Notes under the pieces: generated by a model
What the model was told of the DNA's origin: nothing
The model's input: the letters and a program-made list of their open reading frames with translations, nothing else
The model's database searches: none
In this document: piece by piece, positions 58,850-64,000 of the stretch
Layout of the letters: each line of letters begins with the position of its first letter
Position numbering within the stretch: the stretch's first letter is position 1
Position numbers and translations under genes: made by a program
Source: Arthrobacter sp. ISL-5
GTDB taxonomy: Bacteria > Actinomycetota > Actinomycetes > Actinomycetales > Micrococcaceae
Length of the DNA: 64,000 nucleotides
Assembly (NCBI RefSeq): GCF_018613835.1
Contig: NZ_JAGGPM010000013.1
Location: forward strand, 1-64,000
Direction of reading: 5' to 3'

Positions 58850-60416
58850 GGGACGGCTGCTCGAGCATGCCGCGCCGTGACGCTTCCATGACCGATTCGA
58901 GCTGCGAATGGGTGCCCAGTTTGGCGAAGATTGCCTTCACGTAGCCGCGGCAGGTGTTCAGTGAGATGTCCAGCTTGCTGGCCACTTCCTTGGAGCCGTG
59001 CCCGCCCGCCATCAGCCGGAGCACGTCAAGCTCCCGGGGGGTCAGCACCGGACCGCCCGCCTCCACCGCCCGGACGGCCGGAGCCGGCTTCGGCGTGCTC
59101 ATGCCCAGCTGGGCCACCAGGGACGGGTGGACCACCATGTTCCCGGCCCGCGCATACCGGAGCGTATCCAGCAGCGTGGACAGCGAGCCGCCCTTGGGCA
59201 GGAAGGCGCAGATGCCCATCGAAGCGGCGGTCCGCAGCGCGTCCGGCGTGGGGTCGCCGGTCAGCATCACGATCCGGGTGTTCGGTGCATCGGCCAGGAT
59301 GCGGGCAGCGGCGGTGAGGCCGTCGCCGTCGGGCAGGTGGTAATCCATGATGACGACGTCGGGCTTGAGCGCCATGCTCTGCTCCACGCCGCTCTTGGCG
59401 GTGGTGGCCGAAGCGACGCTCCGGAGGTCAGGCTCGCGGTCGAGGGCGGCGGTCAGCAGTTCGGTGAACGTGCTGTGGTCGTCGATGGTCAGGATGCTGA
59501 TTTCCCGGGCGTTCTGCACGGACAGTGCCGGCAGCGGTGCGTCGCCGTCGGACATCTCAGAGGTGTCCTCGTCGCTGGCGGCGGTTGCCTGCAGCAGCCT
59601 GGCGTGCGCATCGCGGAGGGCACGTCCGGGCAGGCAGCCGATCTCCTGGTCCATAACCCGCCGGCAGCGGCCGTAGGCCCGCAGGGCTTCCATGTACTGT
59701 CCGGATTCCTCCAGCCCCAGGACCAGTGCGGTCCAGGCCCGCTCGTTGATGGGATCGTCCAGCAGCAGTTCGCTGGCCAGTGCCACGGCGCGTTCGGGCT
59801 GGCCCACGGTGACGGCGGCTTCGGCGGCACGGGCCTTGATGCTGGCCACACGGGCCGAGTGCAGTCCGCGTTCCTCTTCCGCCCAGCCTGCCAGGAGCTC
59901 ATCGCCGAGCAGCGGCACCGAGGCGATCTCCAGTGCCTTCTCGAGCAGCTGGAACGATTCCTCCGGGCCGGCATGTCCGGCCTGCTTCAGGAGGTCATCG
60001 AACCGGTCCAGGTCGAGGTCCACCATGGTGCGGTCAATCATGTAGCCGCCGGTGACCGTGCGGAGCGCACCGCCCTTGCCGGAGCCCGGCTGCAGGTGGC
60101 GCCGGAGGACGCTGACGTAGCTTTCGAGGGTGGACAGGGCCTCGGCCGGAGGCTGCCCGTTCCACAGGACGTCGATCAGGTGATTCTTGGAGACCGGTGT
60201 GCCCAGCTTGAGCAACAGGAGCTCCAGCACCTGCCGCGGTTTAGGTCCGCCCAGCTCGTGGGATCCGATCACCACGTTGCCCCGGCGGACCCGGAGCGGA
60301 CCCAGGATGTTGATGTACAGACGTGCTGTCTGCCCAGCTGCCAAAGTCGGGGGAAGGTACTCGTCTTCGTGCGCCCTGCCCGGCCAGCGAGTGTCTTCTG
60401 CAACTGTCTGAACCAT
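58842..60416 (-). CDS. Response regulator fusing BTAD/SARP-like, REC and LuxR domains
   Basis: 524 aa, unusual architecture. Residues about 25-120 form an OmpR-type winged helix of the SARP kind (GPLRVRRGNVVIGSHELGGPKPRQVLELLLL); 125-270 form a BTAD helical repeat (DLDLDRFDDLLKQAGH, NERAWTALVLGLEESGQ). At about 300-420 is a receiver domain with acidic pair TIDDHS, phospho-Asp in VVIMDYHLP, and MLTGD and FLPKGG. At about 455-515 is a LuxR helix-turn-helix (LTPRELDVLRLMAGGHGSKEVASKL). ATG 60416 has AGGTG 5 nt upstream; 60440 is possible. It should be phosphorylated by the coupled kinase and has two DNA-binding modules. Confidence 0.88.
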   Translation of the reverse strand: MVQTVAEDTRWPGRAHEDEYLPPTLAAGQTARLYINILGPLRVRRGNVVIGSHELGGPKPRQVLELLLLKLGTPVSKNHLIDVLWNGQPPAEALSTLESYVSVLRRHLQPGSGKGGALRTVTGGYMIDRTMVDLDLDRFDDLLKQAGHAGPEESFQLLEKALEIASVPLLGDELLAGWAEEERGLHSARVASIKARAAEAAVTVGQPERAVALASELLLDDPINERAWTALVLGLEESGQYMEALRAYGRCRRVMDQEIGCLPGRALRDAHARLLQATAASDEDTSEMSDGDAPLPALSVQNAREISILTIDDHSTFTELLTAALDREPDLRSVASATTAKSGVEQSMALKPDVVIMDYHLPDGDGLTAAARILADAPNTRIVMLTGDPTPDALRTAASMGICAFLPKGGSLSTLLDTLRYARAGNMVVHPSLVAQLGMSTPKPAPAVRAVEAGGPVLTPRELDVLRLMAGGHGSKEVASKLDISLNTCRGYVKAIFAKLGTHSQLESVMEASRRGMLEQPSHG

Positions 60417-60440
60417 CTGTGCACCTACTATCCCCATCAA

Positions 60441-60743
60441 ACTGCATTCCCCATGAATGTCTTGTCCTCATACTTGCCACTCGGCCAAGTAGGGGCACGA
60501 GTAGCGAGTACTCGATTTTTGCCGCGGGGACCACTTGGATGCTCTGGCGGCCTTTGGCGACCACCTGTCTGCTGCCTGCCGGGGGACCCCCCGAGTACTT
60601 GGGATAGGGCATCTGTGGGGGTGCCGAAACACCAAGTTTTTCCCAAGCACAGGGGGTTAGTTTCGTATTACCGCAGTTCCAGCGGTGATTCGGCGATCCT
60701 CGCCCCCGGAGGACCGCCAAATAACCATGAGATGGGTGATCCA
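60441..60743. other. Intergenic regulatory region with repeated CCAAGT/ACTTGG
   Basis: The divergent region between the fusion regulator and the second kinase unit. CCAAGT or its complement occurs at 60485, 60533, 60598, 60632 and, just beyond, 60775; the last and the third are extended to AGTACT. A TACTTG is at 60471. No riboswitch class or coding frame is recognised. Confidence 0.4.
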
Positions 60744-60953
60744 ATGACACGGAACATGGCCGTGGCGGGTACAACCAAGTACTCCGTGTACCGGGCGTTG
60801 AGGGGCGTTCCGGGCGACTTCCGCGGCCAAAAATATTTTGCCGAACGGGCGATTTCGTGTACGGCGTTAAGCTACCGGCTGGTAATCCGGCGGCACGTAG
60901 CGGCAGAATCAGCCCTGCCGGCACCACCCCGGCATTCACGGGTAGAACAGTGA
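60744..60953 (+). CDS. Possible 69-aa protein coupled to the sensor kinase
   Basis: Reads MTRNMAVAGTTKYSVYRALR and later GDFRGQKYFAERA, ending with a TGA that overlaps the kinase GTG as GTGA. GGGTGA lies 4 nt before the ATG. No family is recognised and the N-terminal part overlaps a CCAAGTACT site, so it may be non-coding; the overlap with the next start is its best support. Confidence 0.3.
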   Translation: MTRNMAVAGTTKYSVYRALRGVPGDFRGQKYFAERAISCTALSYRLVIRRHVAAESALPAPPRHSRVEQ

Positions 60954-62545
60954 ACCCGGCCAGCGCGCTGCGGGCGGAGATCCACTCCGTCCGCTTCCGG
61001 GTGCTGGCCACGCTTCTGGTGTTCATGGCCGTAGGGCTATTCGTTTCCGGCGCATTCACCCACGCCGCGCAGCTGAAAAACCTCAACGACCGTGTCAACC
61101 AAGAACTGCAGCTGCCCAGCAAGAACCTGGACGCCCTGGCCCAGCGGGGCCGGCCAAACGCCGGCGGCGCGGGTTACACCTCCCTTGAAGAGCTTTTTAC
61201 CACCTACCTGCGGGGCGGCTCGCCCGGAGGCTACGAGTCCGTCATGACCATGGTGCGGGGCGGCAACATCATCCTGCCCATCGAGGAACAGCGCACCAAT
61301 CTGGGGTCCCGTGAAGTGATCCAGCGTGTCTGGGACTGGCGGGTTCCCGGCCAGACCGTCCTGAGGGACACGGAGATTGACGGCCGGCAGGTCCGGCTCG
61401 CCATCACCTCCGTCTCCCTGGAGGGCCGGCCTGACCAGGGGCTGTTTGTGGTCTCCAACGAGATCGGGGTCCAGCGCGGCGAGGTCATCCAGTCCATGTG
61501 GATCTACGGCCTGGCTTCGCTGGCAACGCTAGGGCTGGCAGGTGTGGTGGGGTACCTGGTCACCGGGCGCCTGCTGAGTCCCATCCGGCGGTTGCGGGAG
61601 GCCACCCAGAGCACCACGTTCGACGACCTCACCAAGCGCGTCGAGGTTCCGGCCAGCACGGACGACGTCGCCCAGCTGGCCATGAACTTCAACCACATGC
61701 TGGAACGGCTGGAGTCCGGCTTCGAAAACCAGCGCCGCTTCGTGCACGACGCCAGCCACGAACTCCGGACCCCCATGACCATCATCCGCGGATATCTGGA
61801 ACTGCTCCGCGCCGGCGATCCGGCCGACGTCGACCAGACGCGGGTGTTGCTCCTGGACGAGCTGGACCGGATGCAGGAGTTGGTGGATGACCTGCTGATC
61901 CTGGCCCGCAGCGGCCGTCCCGACTTCATTTCCCCGGACTGGATCGAAACCGACGACTTCCTGGTGGGCGTCATGAACCGCATCAAGGTCCTCGGCGAAC
62001 GCCGCTGGCAGCTGGATGCCACGCCCGGCGGCCTGGTCCGCGCGGACCGCCGCCGGCTGACCCAGGCCGTCGAGCAGCTCGCGGCGAACGCTGTGAAGCA
62101 CACATCGGAGGCGGACCGGATTTCGGTCGGGGCTGCTTGGGCGCAGAACGACGACGGCGGCGCCCCGCAGGGCGCGCGGCCCGGCCTTGCGAAGAACCTG
62201 GAGATCTGGGTCGCGGACACCGGCGCCGGAATTCCCGCCGAGGATCACGAGCGCATTTTCGAGCGTTTCTGGAAGGGCCGGAATGCGGCCGGCACCGAAG
62301 GCTCGGGCCTTGGCCTGTCGATCGTGAAAGCCATTGCCGAGGCCCACAGCGGCAGGGTCCGGCTGGAATCCGAGGTGGGCAAGGGGAGCCGCTTCGTGCT
62401 GGTCATTCCGTCCGGAGGCGGTGACAGCGGCGGCGAAGCAGGCAGCGGTGAGGCGAACAGCGCAGCTGACGAGGTGGTCCAACTGCACGTGAGGGGGCCG
62501 TCGTCGGGCACTGAGATCCTGACCCAGGCCGGGGGAACGCCGTGA
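60950..62545 (+). CDS. Sensor histidine kinase, HisKA type with HAMP
   Basis: 531 aa. Helices at about 18-40 and 185-207 flank an extracellular domain; HAMP follows (about 208-260; GRLLSPIRRLREATQ). Phosphoacceptor in HDASHELRTPMTIIRGYLELL; ATPase boxes VEQLAANAVKH, VADTGAGIP, FWKGRNAAGTEGSGLGLSIVK. A Gly/Ser/Glu tail ends the protein. GTG 60950 is chosen from the GTGA overlap with a preceding small frame and from the conserved AEIHSVRFRVLATLL start; no Shine-Dalgarno. It overlaps the regulator start by 4 nt. Confidence 0.87.
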   Translation: MNPASALRAEIHSVRFRVLATLLVFMAVGLFVSGAFTHAAQLKNLNDRVNQELQLPSKNLDALAQRGRPNAGGAGYTSLEELFTTYLRGGSPGGYESVMTMVRGGNIILPIEEQRTNLGSREVIQRVWDWRVPGQTVLRDTEIDGRQVRLAITSVSLEGRPDQGLFVVSNEIGVQRGEVIQSMWIYGLASLATLGLAGVVGYLVTGRLLSPIRRLREATQSTTFDDLTKRVEVPASTDDVAQLAMNFNHMLERLESGFENQRRFVHDASHELRTPMTIIRGYLELLRAGDPADVDQTRVLLLDELDRMQELVDDLLILARSGRPDFISPDWIETDDFLVGVMNRIKVLGERRWQLDATPGGLVRADRRRLTQAVEQLAANAVKHTSEADRISVGAAWAQNDDGGAPQGARPGLAKNLEIWVADTGAGIPAEDHERIFERFWKGRNAAGTEGSGLGLSIVKAIAEAHSGRVRLESEVGKGSRFVLVIPSGGGDSGGEAGSGEANSAADEVVQLHVRGPSSGTEILTQAGGTP

Positions 62546-63360
62546 CGCGGATCCTGATCGCCGACGACGAGCCCCGCATTGCTGCCTTCCTCGCCAAGGG
62601 ACTTACGGCCGCCGGTTACACCACCACCCAGGTGTCTGACGGGGTGAAGGCGCTGGACTACGCCACCTCCGGCGAGTTCGACCTGCTCATCCTGGATATC
62701 GGGATGCCAAGGATGGACGGCCTGGCGGTCCTCAGGAACCTGCGGGCCATGCGCTCCACGGTTCCGGTGATCGTCCTGACCGCGGCGGACAGCCTGGAAA
62801 ACACGGTGGCCGCGCTCGACGGCGGGGCGGACGACTACATGACCAAGCCGTTCAGGTTCGAAGAGCTCCTCTCCCGCGTCAAGCTCCGGCTGCGCGGAAC
62901 CCAGGGCGTGACCGCCACGCCCTCCCTCGTCTGCGGAGACCTGACCCTGGACGTGAACCTGCGCACCGCGGAAATCGGCGGCCGCGTGATCGACCTGTCG
63001 GCGCGGGAATTCGTCATGGCGCGGACCTTCATGGAGAACGCAGGCCGGGTGCTGAGCCGCGAACAGCTCCTCAGCCGCGTCTGGGGCTACCACTTTGAGG
63101 GTTCCTCCAACGTCGTGGACGTTTACGTCCGGTACCTGCGGCACAAGCTCGGCGCGGAACGCATCCAGACCATCAGGGGCGTGGGCTACCGCCTCATGTG
63201 CATGCCCGCCCCGCATCCGGAACCCCCAGCCAGCGATCCGGCAGAGGCATCCGGCACCGGCCCCGAAGGCCCCGAAGGCTCCGGGGACCAGGCCGGTGAC
63301 CAGCCCGGCAACAAGGACCGCAACGGCGACCCCAACGGCCAGGAGCCTGCCGCCGTGTAG
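62542..63360 (+). CDS. OmpR/PhoB-family response regulator
   Basis: 272 aa. Receiver domain with ILIADDEPRI, phospho-Asp in LLILDIGMPRMDG, VIVLTAAD and MTKPFRFEELL; then an OmpR winged helix (VIDLSAREFVMARTFMENAG, DVYVRYLRHKLG, TIRGVGYRL). The last 48 residues are a Pro/Gly/Asp-rich tail not seen in most relatives. GTG start overlaps the kinase stop (GTGA). Partner of the preceding kinase; targets unknown, the following secreted protein gene is a candidate. Confidence 0.92.
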   Translation: MTRILIADDEPRIAAFLAKGLTAAGYTTTQVSDGVKALDYATSGEFDLLILDIGMPRMDGLAVLRNLRAMRSTVPVIVLTAADSLENTVAALDGGADDYMTKPFRFEELLSRVKLRLRGTQGVTATPSLVCGDLTLDVNLRTAEIGGRVIDLSAREFVMARTFMENAGRVLSREQLLSRVWGYHFEGSSNVVDVYVRYLRHKLGAERIQTIRGVGYRLMCMPAPHPEPPASDPAEASGTGPEGPEGSGDQAGDQPGNKDRNGDPNGQEPAAV

Positions 63361-63472
63361 GCGGTGCATGAACCGCCGTGTAGGCGGTGGATGAGAAGAC
63401 TCTCATCCGCGTCTCATCCCTGCCTCACCTTCGCCCCTCACAGTGGAAGCACGAATGAGGGAAGGCAAGCCG

Positions 63473-63964
63473 ATGAAGAAGTGGTCCTTGCTGAGCATTC
63501 CGTTGGTCGGACTTGCCAGCATTTCGGTCTGGGCGCAGGCCGTCGCCGGGGCCCCGGCTGACCAGTATTCCGGCGTGGTCGTGCGCGAACCCTCACCCCG
63601 CGACTCTGTTCTCAACATTGACGGCTTCACCAAGCGCCCCGGCCTGGCACCCATTGCCACGCCCAAGGCAACCTCGCCCGCGCTCAAGTCGACGCCGCTT
63701 AACCCCGCAACCTCGCCCGCCTCAAAGGCCGCCGAGGCACCGGATGCCGGCACCGCCGCTCCGGAGGATGGGGTCACCGTGGAGCGCGTGGAACCGGCGC
63801 AGGTCACCTCCCCCGCGGTGGCCCCCACTGACGACTCGACGTCGCAAACCGACCTCGACGACTCGACATTATATAGCACCCTCGACGATTCGACGTCGGT
63901 CACCATCCCCGATGACAACGGCGGTCTCTCCGGAAACAAAGGCACCGGAGGCAGCAATGAGTAA
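63473..63964 (+). CDS. Secreted Pro/Thr/Ser-rich hypothetical protein
   Basis: 163 aa. Signal peptide MKKWSLLSIPLVGLASISVWAQ with a likely AVAGA cleavage site; the rest is disordered, rich in Pro, Ala, Ser and Thr, with three DDST units (about 122-150). ATG 63473 has AAGG 7 nt upstream. One TTA codon, rare in this DNA, occurs in the ATTATATAG stretch near 63869. No family recognised. It lies 112 nt after the regulator and overlaps the next gene by 8 nt. Confidence 0.7.
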   Translation: MKKWSLLSIPLVGLASISVWAQAVAGAPADQYSGVVVREPSPRDSVLNIDGFTKRPGLAPIATPKATSPALKSTPLNPATSPASKAAEAPDAGTAAPEDGVTVERVEPAQVTSPAVAPTDDSTSQTDLDDSTLYSTLDDSTSVTIPDDNGGLSGNKGTGGSNE

Positions 63965-64000
63965 GCGCCCGCGGCGGCAGCCTGAATCAGTTTCCCCTCT
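63957..64000 (+). CDS. Start of a further gene (partial)
   Basis: ATG at 63957 overlaps the previous stop (ATGAGTAA) and reads MSKRPRRQPESVSP to the window edge. The overlap and basic N-terminus suggest a coupled gene, but too little is visible to name it. GGAGG lies 7 nt upstream. Confidence 0.5.
   Translation, partial: MSKRPRRQPESVSP

Noticed and set aside
60441-60743. Riboswitch in the long divergent intergenic region
   Set aside because: I could not match any known aptamer core, and neighbouring genes are regulators with no metabolite link.
58998-60953. A 651-codon plus-strand frame opposite the fusion regulator
   Set aside because: Only its last part, beyond the regulator gene, could be coding; the rest is a shadow.
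1-64000. tRNA or rRNA genes
   Set aside because: No cloverleaf with a GGTTCGAATCC-type T-arm and no rRNA-like block was found by eye; a covariance-model scan would settle it.

Overview
The window is high-GC, densely coded DNA from an actinobacterium, most like the Arthrobacter/Pseudarthrobacter group. The evidence is GTG/ATG starts with strong third-position GC, menaquinone genes, an FprA-type ferredoxin reductase, actinobacterial CYTH-CHAD and DUF1206 proteins, many leaderless promoters (a TANNNT box 6-7 nt before the start codon) and short palindromic intergenic repeats. It looks chromosomal. No rRNA, tRNA, CRISPR array or prophage was seen.

Layout. 1-238: 5' end of a group II intron on the minus strand, cut by the window edge. 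0.37-5 kb: putrescine/GABA catabolism (aminobutyraldehyde dehydrogenase, GABA transaminase) with a divergent PucR regulator. 5-10 kb: CYTH-CHAD protein, MFS exporter with GntR regulator, AI-2E transporter. 10.2-10.75 kb: relics of an integrase and a hydantoinase. 10.8-13.9 kb: a polysaccharide operon (26-codon ORF, egghead-like GT2 synthase, small membrane protein, GH26 hydrolase). 14.4-17.6 kb: poorly characterised membrane and SRPBCC proteins. 17.7-33.3 kb: sulfur assimilation (FprA, CysG, sulfonate ABC transporter, CysN/D/H, sulfite reductase, CbiX), interrupted by a class III aminotransferase and rtcB. 33.3-35.5 kb: TRIC channel, SUKH-like protein, AbiEi/DUF559-like protein. 35.8-40.6 kb: polyprenyl diphosphate synthase, geranylgeranyl-reductase-type flavoprotein, MenG and isochorismate synthase; menD (44.5 kb) and menC (55.5 kb) lie further on. 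40.8-43.3 kb: amino-acid ABC transporter. 46.6-52.5 kb: fructan/sucrose cassette (LacI, GH32, ABC transporter) flanked by arrays of a GAGAGAGCGT-type repeat. 53.3-55.4 kb: PhoX phosphatase. 56.7-64 kb: methyltransferase, two histidine kinase/regulator pairs and a secreted protein.

How the genes work together. CysND and CysH make sulfite from sulfate, and sulfite reductase makes sulfide with siroheme supplied by CysG and CbiX. FprA probably supplies electrons through ferredoxin, and the SsuABC-like system imports organosulfur. The three sulfur transcription units headed by cysG, the sulfonate-binding protein and sulfite reductase share an unlisted 24-bp box at the same position just upstream of their promoters. 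This is the clearest candidate for an undescribed regulatory system here. The menaquinone genes sit in several units, each with its own leaderless promoter.

Other points for follow-up are the GT2/GH26 synthase-hydrolase operon, a regulator fusing a BTAD module to REC and LuxR domains, an apparent ATC start codon, a frameshifted monooxygenase, an argS 3' relic inside a repeat array, and a possible terminated leader RNA before rtcB. Start sites are my choice from ribosome-binding sites, overlaps or leaderless promoters, and several are uncertain.
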